From Candidatus Zhuqueibacterota bacterium (GTDB lineage: Bacteria > Zhuqueibacterota > Zhuqueibacteria > Residuimicrobiales > Krinioviventaceae): DNA of 64,000 bases. Below, in pieces: positions 45,934 through 56,435 of the stretch (positions are counted from its first letter, which is position 1; the number at the start of each line of letters is the position of its first letter). The position numbers and the translations under genes were made by a program. Below the pieces are notes generated by a model that saw only the letters and a program-made list of their open reading frames with translations, was not told the origin of the DNA and made no database searches. The stretch lies in assembly GCA_016928775.1 (NCBI GenBank), contig JAFGKD010000038.1, positions 1 to 64,000 on the forward strand. Reading direction: 5' to 3'.

Positions 45934-47883
45934 TTATGACTGATCCAGTAGCATGGCTCTATACTCTTTTAATTCTTGAATATCTTTTGCATTTGCGCGT
46001 GTATCAGCAACTTTTAAAGCATTGTCTATCGATGCAATCAAATCACTTGGAACATCTATACCCATTATTGATAAAAATTTATCGTGTCCCATTTGGTTAT
46101 AAAACATTGAAAAACAAATCCATTCGAGTCGAAATAGTTGATGTGCATATTTATAACTATTGGGATCAAGCTGATGTGCTTTTCTATATCTCGTCAAGAC
46201 CTTTATTAATGCATCCCCATTGAAACTGACATTTTCATTTTTTCCACTACTCAGAAAATCGAGAAATTCATCAATACTGACAGCGCGTTTTGATGTGCCA
46301 TCTGAGAGACTTATAACTTCAGTATTATGTATCGTCCTTCCGTAATGGAAATTGAGCATTGCATTGTCAGGATAACTATCAAGTATCATCTCAAAATAGG
46401 GTTTAGCGTTTTCAAAATCATTAAGATTATAAAAGGCTAACGCTGAGATAAAGATAAGCGGATCTGAGTGCAAGCTCTCGCCCCAATGTTTGGAAAAATA
46501 TGATATAGTATTAAAATATTCTTGCGCTTTTTTTTCGTTACCAGCATCAAGAAGTTTTATACCTTCGTGAAGCAAATCGAGCAATACAATAGCTATTCCA
46601 TCGGGATTTTCTTTAAAAACAAAACCTGATAGTATAATACTCGATTCCAGCTTGTTTGCCTTTTTTAATAATGATGACAAGTCGCTTGATTCAGCATAAA
46701 ATTTTTTAATTTTATCAATTCCTAGGTTACCCAATGAGTTATTTGAAATCCAATGGTATGTTAATTCGCGGATCATATTGATTTTTGATGAGCCAAGAGT
46801 ATATCCTCTTGTATTGTAGATATCCGTAGCATGATGCATTTCTCCAATCGGTTCAAAATCTAATTCGGGTGAATGTACGATCTGTCGTATCGCAGAATCA
46901 TATAAACTATCTGCTTTATTATACATTTCCAAGTTGGTCAAAACTCTACATTTAAAATAAGGTAGCTTGTAAAGCTTTAATACAAGTATTGACGCATCTT
47001 CAATAATTTCTTCAGCTTTGGTTTGATTCAATATTTCCTTTATTTTGTCCTCAGCAAGTTCAATCTCCACAAGAGCCTGATGTTCTTTAGATATCGAAAG
47101 ATAATAAGCCAGTAAAAGCCGCGATGTTATATCGTTTGGTCCAAGTTGTAGCGATCTTCTCAATAGATTTATCGGGTTATCATATATTTCATCGGGTGGA
47201 TGAAAAAGCATGTCGCGCGATGCATATCTTTGCAGTATTTTGGCCCTGTATTGATTGCTTATTGAGGACTGCAATAATTGTTCAAAAAGCTGACCGGTTT
47301 TTTCATATTTCTCCTCTAAACCAATACTGTTATCGAGGAGCCATGTATCAATCAATAGCTCTACTGTCACACTATCTTGCTGCGTTTCGATATCCGTCAA
47401 TAGATGCCTTGCTTCATCCCAATTTTCATCTTTCATGTGCAATTGAGCAAGCCTTCTAGGCACTCTAGGAAGATTTGGATTAATTGTTAATGAGTGTTTC
47501 AATGCAGATTTTGCAAGCTTTAATTGATTTGTCGATTCACAAAAATTGGCAAATTGCACAAGTGCAATACTTATGTTCAAAACTATTATAATAGTCAATA
47601 TGATGAGCAGGCTAAGGATGGATGCAATAACTAATTTGATTATCCGATTATTATTTTTTTTATTGAGGTTAAAACCTACTTGTGTTGTTGGCTTTTTCAG
47701 AGCCCAACTTGTTATTAGCAGAATAGAGAGGAATCCAAAAATGATGAAAACAAAAAGTGCGACAAGATGATAATCTTTTATATAAACTACGCCAAGAACG
47801 AGTGTAGCAATGGTTGTAAGACCAGCAATTAGTCCAAAAATTGGAGTAAATTTTTCAAAGAATGATTTCAAAATAGATGTCAT
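45934..47883 (-). CDS. Membrane protein with TPR-like repeats
   Basis: 649 residues. Three membrane helices at about 14-35, 39-62 and 80-106, then about 540 residues of helical repeats resembling TPRs (SALKHSLTINPNLPRVPRRLAQLHMKD, NLRSLQLGPNDITSRLLLAYYL-like pattern, FENAKPYFEMILDSYPDNAMLNFHYG). No enzyme motif. It is the last gene of the giant-protein operon, 32 bases after the 572-residue gene, so it could anchor those soluble proteins to the membrane. A general TPR scaffold is the only safe description. Coding DNA is clearly AT-rich. Confidence 0.75.
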   Translation of the reverse strand: MTSILKSFFEKFTPIFGLIAGLTTIATLVLGVVYIKDYHLVALFVFIIFGFLSILLITSWALKKPTTQVGFNLNKKNNNRIIKLVIASILSLLIILTIIIVLNISIALVQFANFCESTNQLKLAKSALKHSLTINPNLPRVPRRLAQLHMKDENWDEARHLLTDIETQQDSVTVELLIDTWLLDNSIGLEEKYEKTGQLFEQLLQSSISNQYRAKILQRYASRDMLFHPPDEIYDNPINLLRRSLQLGPNDITSRLLLAYYLSISKEHQALVEIELAEDKIKEILNQTKAEEIIEDASILVLKLYKLPYFKCRVLTNLEMYNKADSLYDSAIRQIVHSPELDFEPIGEMHHATDIYNTRGYTLGSSKINMIRELTYHWISNNSLGNLGIDKIKKFYAESSDLSSLLKKANKLESSIILSGFVFKENPDGIAIVLLDLLHEGIKLLDAGNEKKAQEYFNTISYFSKHWGESLHSDPLIFISALAFYNLNDFENAKPYFEMILDSYPDNAMLNFHYGRTIHNTEVISLSDGTSKRAVSIDEFLDFLSSGKNENVSFNGDALIKVLTRYRKAHQLDPNSYKYAHQLFRLEWICFSMFYNQMGHDKFLSIMGIDVPSDLIASIDNALKVADTRANAKDIQELKEYRAMLLDQS

Positions 47884-47915
47884 TTTAATTTTCCATGAGT
47901 TAATTTGTGTTCTTA

Positions 47916-49634
47916 TTATTCTAAATAATCAAACCTTAATCCGCTCGCCCCCTCACCCCGCCCTGGCCGTTTTCGCCTGCCAATCCACTGATATGTTTTT
48001 CCATCAATCCACCGCGCCCGTTGATAGGTCCGAGTAATCGTCAACCCAGAACGCGTTATTTCTTCTTCATTAATTTGCAGATTGTTCGCACTCAATATCA
48101 TACCTCTCGGTTTAATCTCCTGACCATCCTCGTCTTCGATATATCCTTTAGAAAAAATTATTTCTCGCTGATTCTCGTCTTTGTGCATCGGTATAAAGGG
48201 TATCCAGTTGTGCGGTACAGTTGACATCAATTTATATTCGGGTATGCTGTCTGAATTCGCGGCTTTGCGCTTGTCGTTATTTTGACGTCTCGCCAGCTTT
48301 TCACGATAAAGTTCATAACCGGATGTGGCTTCTCCAATCCCATTCGGCAACGTCTGCTCAACGGCCCAAACCAAATTTGCCATCTCATCGCGCAGAAATG
48401 TGACTTTTTCTATCGATTCGCTTTCTTCGACATGTGCAAATGTTGGCGGCAAAAAGAAGAGAGAGCTTGATTTTGCACCCGCTGCGAGCTTGAACATACT
48501 CCAACTATTCGCCCAATTTTTCAGATCACCTGAGGGGGCTTCTTTTACTGTTGTGATGTCGCCAAAAACATCAGTGACATCCAATTTGGTGATTCGACAC
48601 AATGTCCCGAATGCCATTTCGATGGGTAAAATAAACCAGTCATTTGAATGCAATAGTGCAAATTCCATGAGCAATAATTTCGCAATATCGTCTTCACCCA
48701 CGGCAAGATTACCAAAGTCGATTTTGTTCTCTTCACATTCCCACCACCGTGAATTTGGCATGCCGGGAAATTCGCATGGCGTTGGGATACTGGTTTTTAC
48801 CGCGCCTTGAGATTCTAATATACTGCTTTTTACTATAAAAGAATACCAGTCAGGATCGCCTTCATAATATTCATCAGCTTGCAATACAATTTCATCGCCA
48901 TTCTTTTTGCTGGCAAGGGCAAACTGATACTCGAGTTGATTATCGCGCCAGTAAAGAGAGCGTTGTTGTAGTGCGCCGTAATTTTTTTGCGCCCATTTAT
49001 AGAATTCGTTAAAAATCTCTCGATGTCTATTGAACAGTGCTTGCGGAATTTCTCCTCCATTCCCATTTTGCAATTTGAGAAAGATTTCTCCTCCATCAAT
49101 CACTCTATTCTTTACAGAATTAAGAAAGTAGAGTGACGCACTGTCCAACTCGTCGATATCTACACTTGCAAAACTGAAAATTCTTTGAAGCTCCTTAATA
49201 TCGGTTACATTTTGATTATTTTCATCGCCTTCAGAATTGGGATTAAGAAGCGATTCGAGCTCTAATCCCATTTCCACGCGTCGTTTCAAATCGATCAAAT
49301 CCAAAGGCTTGCTGCTATAATCGCTTTCGCTTTCTTGCTCAACATAATACTCGGGAGGGAAATTATTGATATTTTTGAAATCTTGTATTTTATCATCAAT
49401 TGAGCCGTAGTGTGTTATTGGAGCCGTTTGAATTTTATACGACACTTCCGCAGGTGTCCCGGCATTGTCTGCCTTGAATTCACCGAATTGCCATTGTCGA
49501 CCCAACATCCACAATGGATCGCGAATTTCCGCACGCAAACTTTTTTCAATATGGTGTGAATATTCCGGATCCGTATCTTTTGGTTTGAATGGCTCCAAGC
49601 GGCGCCATTTTAATTCGATTCCATTTCCAGACAT
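47916..49634 (-). CDS. Conserved protein of the giant-protein cluster (572 aa)
   Basis: 572 residues, no signal peptide; ATG preceded by CGGAGA. The N-terminus holds a highly distinctive block: WRRLEP, then AEIRDPLWMLGRQWQFGEF and DNAGTP. I recognise this 'DPLW-L-RQWQ-GEF' block as a conserved family found with the larger partners encoded upstream, in varied phyla, but no function is known to me. The rest is mixed alpha/beta with WFILPIEMAFGTLCRI and a Lys/Arg-rich C-terminal tail (WIGRRKRPGRGEG). It begins 25 bases after the 2249-residue gene and is certainly co-transcribed. Confidence 0.85.
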   Translation of the reverse strand: MSGNGIELKWRRLEPFKPKDTDPEYSHHIEKSLRAEIRDPLWMLGRQWQFGEFKADNAGTPAEVSYKIQTAPITHYGSIDDKIQDFKNINNFPPEYYVEQESESDYSSKPLDLIDLKRRVEMGLELESLLNPNSEGDENNQNVTDIKELQRIFSFASVDIDELDSASLYFLNSVKNRVIDGGEIFLKLQNGNGGEIPQALFNRHREIFNEFYKWAQKNYGALQQRSLYWRDNQLEYQFALASKKNGDEIVLQADEYYEGDPDWYSFIVKSSILESQGAVKTSIPTPCEFPGMPNSRWWECEENKIDFGNLAVGEDDIAKLLLMEFALLHSNDWFILPIEMAFGTLCRITKLDVTDVFGDITTVKEAPSGDLKNWANSWSMFKLAAGAKSSSLFFLPPTFAHVEESESIEKVTFLRDEMANLVWAVEQTLPNGIGEATSGYELYREKLARRQNNDKRKAANSDSIPEYKLMSTVPHNWIPFIPMHKDENQREIIFSKGYIEDEDGQEIKPRGMILSANNLQINEEEITRSGLTITRTYQRARWIDGKTYQWIGRRKRPGRGEGASGLRFDYLE

Positions 49635-49659
49635 ATTAAATCTCCGGTTTCAAAATCAA

Positions 49660-52600
49660 TCAATCTTGATTAGCTTGCTCGTTTTCCTGCAAATCAGGAT
49701 AATAGAGTGCGGGCAGTATGTATTTATATTTTGGCGGTAAATAGTCATAATTCATCATGCGCAATTTTGCCAACTCTATAGTCTGATCAATTGCACCAAC
49801 CAGGTTATTTATCTCCCACTTGCCATCGTTCCGAGCGGGTAAAGCAAGCAGCAGACAATTTGGCGCCTCCTGACTTGGCTGATCATAATGAAATGCAACG
49901 GCTGTATCTTCGATTTCGTTGGGAATGGTTTCCACCCACTCATCAATGACAAATCCACACTTATTTTTTGTCTGGAAGAAGTTTATGGGGACTTGTGCAA
50001 CAATGGAAATCTTGCCGTTTGTTGGAATCTGTTTCCTTTCGAAGGGTAAAGCGATCCATTTATTTACACCCGTTTTATCAGTCAAATCTGGTTCCCAAGG
50101 TAATTGAATTACCTTGAGATTTGTATTCCCCTTTCGAGTCTCCTCAGCTGAGTATGGTTTCTTGTTTAAAACTCGATCTAGTAATTGCAGCGTGTGAAAA
50201 TGTGCCAATTGCGGTTTCACTCTAGAAACAGATTCTATCCATTCCTCGACTAGTCGTTTTTGTTCTTCCTCATCGTCAGAACCAAGTAGTTCATCTTGGC
50301 GTCCAAGTGATTGCTGTAATTTTTGGTAAACCTTGCTCGTTGCTTCACTTGTTACATCAAAAGATGGATATACCCTGGCTTGTTTGGCAAAGAGCACATC
50401 GACGGCCTCATAGAGTCGTTCCATTTTTTCTTTGAGATTCGTACCCTCAAAATTTAGTAGCGAACTGATATTATCCAATCTGTTCAATAGGTCAAAAAGT
50501 GTTGAACGGGCCTGTGACCATATGTGCTGCTTGAGATAAGCCAGTCCTTTATCTATATTTTCTTTGTCAGAGGTTTCAGTATTTGATGTTTCGTTGACAT
50601 TCATTCGATCAAAATCGACAAGGGCTGATGAGACAGCATAGTTGAAGGCGTCATTAAAACAGGTTCTACCCAACTGCCAGTCCGGGTGCCATGATTCTGG
50701 CCGCATCTCGGCAATGATAAATTGATCTTCTTCCAATAATGGCTTCCATTCTAGAGGATAGCTTTTTGAAAGCACGAGTTTGTTTTCATTCGTCGCCCAG
50801 GTGCTGTTATACACATCCGGTAACAGAAATTTAATAAAATTGAGAATCACACGCTGAAATATGGATTGTTGATCTCGAATTTGTTCCTTAAATGCTTGTA
50901 CATCATTCTTTGAAAAGCCAACATCTATGTACCTTGTCTCAGACTCTTTGTTACTGCCATAGGTTTCATCCGATAGGTCAAGATCTTCCGGTCTCAGGCA
51001 ATCCCGGATGTCGAGCGGTCTTGATTTGGTCAATAACGTGCTGATGGTGGCTGCCAACTGGAATCTTGCCGCAAGGTTTTGAGTATCATTGCTAACTGTT
51101 TCCGATCCGCTATTTTTCAATAACGAATGTTCAAATTCGACTTTCTTGTGTGATTCGTTACCCCCCTCTGATAGGTTTTTAAAACCAAGAAAATTCTCAA
51201 TGTACTGATCAAATGTATTTTTCTTTTCATAAAGTGGACTTTCAGCCAGAATCAAGAAATCCAAAGCAGATAATCCCAACTCGCTGATTACGATTTCTTC
51301 ATCATAGACTTCCGCGCCTTCGAATCGATATCTGCATTTAATATCACCCGCGTTACCAAGCATTTGAGCAATCCATGATTCCAACTGAGGAGCGATTAAT
51401 GATCTTGGCGTAACAGCCCAGCCATTCTCAGAAGATGATGCCTGCTGGGAGCCAGGCTCTGGAAGAAATACACACACCTTATGTGTAAAGCGAATGCCGC
51501 TGCGCGGTGTTTTTATGACCTCTACTTCCGGAGGATAGTTACCTGCAGAAACCGTTTTCAAAATGGCTTCGGCACGATCAAATCGACCCTGAATGGATTG
51601 GTGAACTGCTTCCGCAATGCCTAAATCAGCCAAACTGTCCAGGATTTCAGCCAGACGATTGAGAACGTGTTCTTTAATATATTTTTTTTCACCTTCATGT
51701 TCATCTTTTAATAAATCTTGGGGCCAAGTCTTGAGTGTCTTGTCATTCTCCTCATATTCATTCAACAGTTTCCGACCATCAACAACATTTTGAGCTGCAA
51801 TTTTTTCTCTCACATTATCATCAGGATTCTGTGTCTCTTCATCGTCCGGCGGTAATTTTTCATCAAGGGGAAAAAGGATGCGAAAATCATAGATGTACTG
51901 CGCCAGCTCCAGTTCGTGATTCGTCTCTATGTAAGCTTCGCGGAGCATACGTTCAAAGCGATAACCAAGCAGGGCTGACAATGACTGCCCCTGACGAATA
52001 CCTTCCAAAAGCCAGAGCGCTTTTTTCACGCGCTCGGATGAAAGATCAATGGCGAAATCCTCATTGTCATCTTCATTTCGTTTCATTGCATGTTGATAAA
52101 AACCGTTGCGCAGGATTGCGGCCGTCGTTGCCTGATTAAACGATGGTGCGTGTACAAATCCTGCATTAATACTTTCATCAGCATTGTTTGCCTGGACATT
52201 TTCAAGATAGCCGAACGCGCCCAGACAGAGTTTTGGCACCACCTCCTTCTCATCCTCACCCTGTCGCATCTCCCACAACTTTTTATAATGAAATGCTGTG
52301 ATCCAGGCATCGATACGATGGCTGCCAAGATCCAGAACTTGACCAACATATCGTTCCAGATCCGAGAGTGGGAGACCAATCAGATTTTTTATGGCTTGAA
52401 TTTGATCTTTCAGGTTAGAGACTTTTTGCTCAATCAGGGCAGCCAGGCGAGGATCGGGAATGTTATCATAGTTTTCGTGGTCAACATAGAGTTTATAGCC
52501 AACGGCTTTGAGGAATGAAGTACGTTCTTCGCCAATGATCAAATGACAGGGAAACTTGTTGTCAACATTAGTGAGGAGAGCTAAAATATCAAATTCTTCC

Positions 52601-55600
52601 TCGCCATTAGTGACACCTGATGATTGAATGGTGACGGGATCGCGTTCATCGACGTAGAATGCCTTGTACAATAAAGTGGCTATATCAATGGTTTCACGTA
52701 AAAGTCCCTGCCTTAATAAAAGAGAAAAAACAGCCAATGTATTGCTATCTATGACAAATCTCGCAAGCTCTGCAGTTGTGAAATTAAAAATGGTTGTAGT
52801 CGAATTATTTTCACTTTCCGTTTCTTCCTGCTCGACAAGTGTGAAAAGATCCACGAGTTCATTCAAATAGTTATGTACATATGTCTCCGGATCTTCGCTA
52901 GCTGATAGATCATCCGGCGCGAGCAGACTTTTAGTCCTAGAACTTTCGGTCAGCGCCGGCCCCGTCTCGATATCCGTGGTATCGAGTAATTCATTCGCAC
53001 TCTTTGTATTGTTTGCATTGACATCTTTAACTGAAAACTCAATGGATTCGGATTTTGTCAACAACATGTTGATGAAATTCTCATCCATATCCGAATCTTC
53101 ATCTTGATTGGGGACTGCTGGTATATTGCTGATACGCTTCTGTAGAATATCTCGTAATTCGTTGGCCTTTTGCCACACCAGCTCTTCAATATCCGTTGGG
53201 AAAAAATGCGGGTAGCGAGAATCAAAGGCTTGGCGGTCGCAGGCTGGATAGATACCGTATGGATTGGCGTCAGCCTGGATGGTTGGTAGTTGCTTTAGTG
53301 GTAAAACGTGATCCAGGTAGAATTGTCGTGCATTCTGATTTATGATATTGTATGTTCCAAGCCAATCAGTGGGACATACTTTTTTTAATTGAATCCATTT
53401 AAGGTCGACGTATTTCTCATGTGGTATATCGCCGATTTTAACTAATACTGAATCTAATTTTTCACTAATTTCTAAGCGTGTTGTATTTATAGCCCAGTCA
53501 CTTGTATGAGTTTTTCCGAAGCGAGATGCCTTTATATGGACTGGTGGAGGACCAGGATTTGCTATTTTCAGTGAAGCAACTGTAGGCGAGTTACTGTATA
53601 TACAGTAAGCTAATTCAAATGTGCCGATAAATGGAATCTGAATTGGAATTAGAAGTTCATTGATTGTCTCTGAGAACCGAACAAAGTTACCTTTCTTTTC
53701 ATCTTGTATAAAAGTAACATTTTTCCCCTGATCGATGTCATCTTCTTCTGTTGGTTCCCAAGTTATGATAAAATTATCACCTGATATAAGGTGTTTTTGT
53801 AAACTATAATCGTTATTTGAATTATTGCTGTCATGTAAAGGTATGTATGTAAATTTGATCCAGTTTACCAATATACTAATTTCTGCATTATTCTCATCTT
53901 CAGGACTGAGGTCAAACAAGAGAAATAGGTTCTCAATATCCTCATCAAGATTAATTTGAGTTTCAAAGGTTTGCCAATTTGAGCCTGTATCACCTTTAAA
54001 AGATAACTCGCCAATACCTTCAGGATTGAAATCCAAACTATCCTTCAAGTATATCTTGCCTGTATTTTTGACTTTATTAAAACCAAGGCGAATTTGTAAA
54101 TTATAACAGCCAGCTTTTAGGAACGTACCTGAGTATCGCACCATAGACTTTGGAAATATTACATTTAAACATTTACAATCTGAATGATCAATTGTGGGAA
54201 TAATTGGAAGGCCTGAAAGATTTAGGGTACAATTCTCGGCCTCGATGTGAAGATTGGTTTCTTCAAGGATTGATAATAAGCGCAATTGAAAATGTGCTAA
54301 AGTAAATAGGAAACCACTCTTGCCTTTAAAAACCAGTTTTATCTTTCCGGGCTTTGTTGCCTTTATGAGATAAACGCGTGTTTTTACAGCAAGCCACTCT
54401 GAAGGCTTTGAAGGCTTTTTCAACATTGACATATCAATCATGACATGCCCTAAATATCGATCATCTTGATGCAATTCAATCTTTGCTGAATCAGTTTCCG
54501 TCTTTAGATCAAGTTCTGATGCAACATAAAAAGATGCCTCATACCAACCTGTATTAGCTATACTGGGTTGTAGATCACTCTTTTTAGAATTTATTTTATA
54601 TTCTACCCAGTCATTGTGCCTTATCCTACCAATGTAGCTATCTTTTTTCGGCGGTGTCGATTTTATTCCGGAAATGATAGCCGGATTATCTTCTGGAGAA
54701 AGCGTCTTATTATACTGATTCTGGTAGTTGAATTCACATTTCAAATACACTAGTTTTAAACTAAAAAAACTTTCCCCACTAATTTCAAATCGTAATCGAA
54801 ACGGTTTGCTATTTTTCTTGCCAAGTCTTCTTTTCTTAGATATGTATTCTTTCCAATCGGTTTCATTATCTGATTTAGCATTAATTGGAATATCTACAAT
54901 ATCATCGTCTTCGTATGTAATATTCACACTGCTGCTACGTGCATCGGTAGCAATAAAAAGTTTAATTTCATGTTCTAATTTGCTAGATGATGTACTAATT
55001 TGGAATTCAATGATATCGCCGTGCTTAATACCTGCAAAGTATTTCACATTGTCTGTTGATTTTTTTATCTGGATAGAGTTTTTTGATTCAAAAGATATAG
55101 CTTTAAATTTAATGACCTCATTGTTGGTAGCACGCAAGCGGTGTTGAAGGAAGCCCCCTATCGTTCCCGGCCACAACGCTTTTCCGACATCCCTGAGATG
55201 TTCCGCTTCGGTGAACGCGGCATTTGATAATGGAGGTAATTCATTTTCCTCTGTAAGCGCCAGAGCGTTCCTGAACATCGCCAGAGCTGATGAATTTTCC
55301 GGTTGTTCATCCGAATTTTCAGGAAAATACAAGGCAAAACTATCCTCAAGGGATTGCCCCCACAGCGAAAAAGAGGTCTTTTCGTCGGCCATGTTGTTGG
55401 TCGGTGTCCCGGGAGTGAGAAACTGGAATCCTTCGGTATAACAGTGTTCTGTGATCAATCGGGCTAGGAGTTCACGACTTTTATCCGAATTGTCATCAAG
55501 GTCGGCAAGTCCCTTGAAACCAAAGACGAACAACTTTTCGATCTTGTTTACTTGTTCGAGTCGATCATGTTCAATCTCTAAAGCCATCCCCTTATTTTTC

Positions 55601-56409
55601 GCTTCCTTAAAATCCTTTAACCATTTGCTCCCCTCATCAAAAAACAGCTTATCCTCATCATCCACGATCTGTGTGGAAGGACCGGCTGGAAGATCATCCG
55701 GAATTGCCTTGCTAATCCCCAGTAGAACCGGTTCATCTTGAGTTGTCGAGTCCATAGCCATGACGACCCAATAATCCGGTAAAACAAAAGAGTGCGGTGG
55801 ATCTGACCATTCGTTAAAAGGTTCCATCTCTTCTGATCGATCACTCTTCGAGGAGCGAATGTATTGCTTATACTTTTCCGCGATATAGGCACCGCGTTCG
55901 GGACCATATTTATCGTAAAGTGTCTGCCAGGCTTTTAAATTAGTCTCTTTATTTTCTACCTGATTTATTTCCTGAAAAGCATTCCAAAATAGCGCTCCAT
56001 CCCGGATTTCTTCATCGTTCAGCTCTTGTTTATGAGTTGATAGCGCAATATCATCCGGGAATATTCGGATCAACAGCTTTTCCTGATTATCCTCAAATTT
56101 TGTTTCGATTCTTACTGGAAATAGCAGAACAGGCGAGTTCTCCTCAGGCATCGGTATACTATCTAACTTTGTTTTTGAATTGGGTATGAGTTTGTTTTTA
56201 TTCTCGAGATTAGAGTCGAACAGCTCCCAATATTTTTTTATTTGATCATCTGCGGTCTTGTATTTGCCTGTGTATTCATCTTTAGAATCGGTAAGCTCTT
56301 TGCGGGATGAAATTATTACTTTCTCAAGTTCATTCACTTTTTGTCGATACTGGAACCGAGCGTCGTCCAGTTCTTGACGCGTTTTTCTTAATTCATCTCT
56401 CAAGCTCAT
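49660..56409 (-). CDS. Giant conserved cluster protein (2249 aa) with beta-sandwich insertions
   Basis: 2249 residues, no signal peptide; AAGGAAA precedes the ATG. Residues 1-60 are a predicted coiled coil. A core block follows, PVLLFPVRIETKF ... IRIFPDDIALSTHKQEL, then FWNAFQ and the line LWPGTIGGFLQHRL near residue 420. The next core block starts near 1015 (NARQFYLDHVLPL, then ADANPYGIYPACDR). Between them about 590 residues form four consecutive beta-sandwich-like modules, one resembling CBM6 (LHIEAENCTLNLSG, near 722; KAGCYNLQIRLGFNKV). In my memory of the family these two blocks are close together, so the modules are an insertion. The C-terminal 1200 residues are mostly helical, with KWIALPFERKQIPTNGKISIVAQVP near the end. 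Function unknown; a structural or shell-like protein is conceivable. Confidence 0.85.
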   Translation of the reverse strand: MSLRDELRKTRQELDDARFQYRQKVNELEKVIISSRKELTDSKDEYTGKYKTADDQIKKYWELFDSNLENKNKLIPNSKTKLDSIPMPEENSPVLLFPVRIETKFEDNQEKLLIRIFPDDIALSTHKQELNDEEIRDGALFWNAFQEINQVENKETNLKAWQTLYDKYGPERGAYIAEKYKQYIRSSKSDRSEEMEPFNEWSDPPHSFVLPDYWVVMAMDSTTQDEPVLLGISKAIPDDLPAGPSTQIVDDEDKLFFDEGSKWLKDFKEAKNKGMALEIEHDRLEQVNKIEKLFVFGFKGLADLDDNSDKSRELLARLITEHCYTEGFQFLTPGTPTNNMADEKTSFSLWGQSLEDSFALYFPENSDEQPENSSALAMFRNALALTEENELPPLSNAAFTEAEHLRDVGKALWPGTIGGFLQHRLRATNNEVIKFKAISFESKNSIQIKKSTDNVKYFAGIKHGDIIEFQISTSSSKLEHEIKLFIATDARSSSVNITYEDDDIVDIPINAKSDNETDWKEYISKKRRLGKKNSKPFRLRFEISGESFFSLKLVYLKCEFNYQNQYNKTLSPEDNPAIISGIKSTPPKKDSYIGRIRHNDWVEYKINSKKSDLQPSIANTGWYEASFYVASELDLKTETDSAKIELHQDDRYLGHVMIDMSMLKKPSKPSEWLAVKTRVYLIKATKPGKIKLVFKGKSGFLFTLAHFQLRLLSILEETNLHIEAENCTLNLSGLPIIPTIDHSDCKCLNVIFPKSMVRYSGTFLKAGCYNLQIRLGFNKVKNTGKIYLKDSLDFNPEGIGELSFKGDTGSNWQTFETQINLDEDIENLFLLFDLSPEDENNAEISILVNWIKFTYIPLHDSNNSNNDYSLQKHLISGDNFIITWEPTEEDDIDQGKNVTFIQDEKKGNFVRFSETINELLIPIQIPFIGTFELAYCIYSNSPTVASLKIANPGPPPVHIKASRFGKTHTSDWAINTTRLEISEKLDSVLVKIGDIPHEKYVDLKWIQLKKVCPTDWLGTYNIINQNARQFYLDHVLPLKQLPTIQADANPYGIYPACDRQAFDSRYPHFFPTDIEELVWQKANELRDILQKRISNIPAVPNQDEDSDMDENFINMLLTKSESIEFSVKDVNANNTKSANELLDTTDIETGPALTESSRTKSLLAPDDLSASEDPETYVHNYLNELVDLFTLVEQEETESENNSTTTIFNFTTAELARFVIDSNTLAVFSLLLRQGLLRETIDIATLLYKAFYVDERDPVTIQSSGVTNGEEEFDILALLTNVDNKFPCHLIIGEERTSFLKAVGYKLYVDHENYDNIPDPRLAALIEQKVSNLKDQIQAIKNLIGLPLSDLERYVGQVLDLGSHRIDAWITAFHYKKLWEMRQGEDEKEVVPKLCLGAFGYLENVQANNADESINAGFVHAPSFNQATTAAILRNGFYQHAMKRNEDDNEDFAIDLSSERVKKALWLLEGIRQGQSLSALLGYRFERMLREAYIETNHELELAQYIYDFRILFPLDEKLPPDDEETQNPDDNVREKIAAQNVVDGRKLLNEYEENDKTLKTWPQDLLKDEHEGEKKYIKEHVLNRLAEILDSLADLGIAEAVHQSIQGRFDRAEAILKTVSAGNYPPEVEVIKTPRSGIRFTHKVCVFLPEPGSQQASSSENGWAVTPRSLIAPQLESWIAQMLGNAGDIKCRYRFEGAEVYDEEIVISELGLSALDFLILAESPLYEKKNTFDQYIENFLGFKNLSEGGNESHKKVEFEHSLLKNSGSETVSNDTQNLAARFQLAATISTLLTKSRPLDIRDCLRPEDLDLSDETYGSNKESETRYIDVGFSKNDVQAFKEQIRDQQSIFQRVILNFIKFLLPDVYNSTWATNENKLVLSKSYPLEWKPLLEEDQFIIAEMRPESWHPDWQLGRTCFNDAFNYAVSSALVDFDRMNVNETSNTETSDKENIDKGLAYLKQHIWSQARSTLFDLLNRLDNISSLLNFEGTNLKEKMERLYEAVDVLFAKQARVYPSFDVTSEATSKVYQKLQQSLGRQDELLGSDDEEEQKRLVEEWIESVSRVKPQLAHFHTLQLLDRVLNKKPYSAEETRKGNTNLKVIQLPWEPDLTDKTGVNKWIALPFERKQIPTNGKISIVAQVPINFFQTKNKCGFVIDEWVETIPNEIEDTAVAFHYDQPSQEAPNCLLLALPARNDGKWEINNLVGAIDQTIELAKLRMMNYDYLPPKYKYILPALYYPDLQENEQANQD

Positions 56410-56435
56410 TTAGATTTCCTTCAGCATAAATGCAT

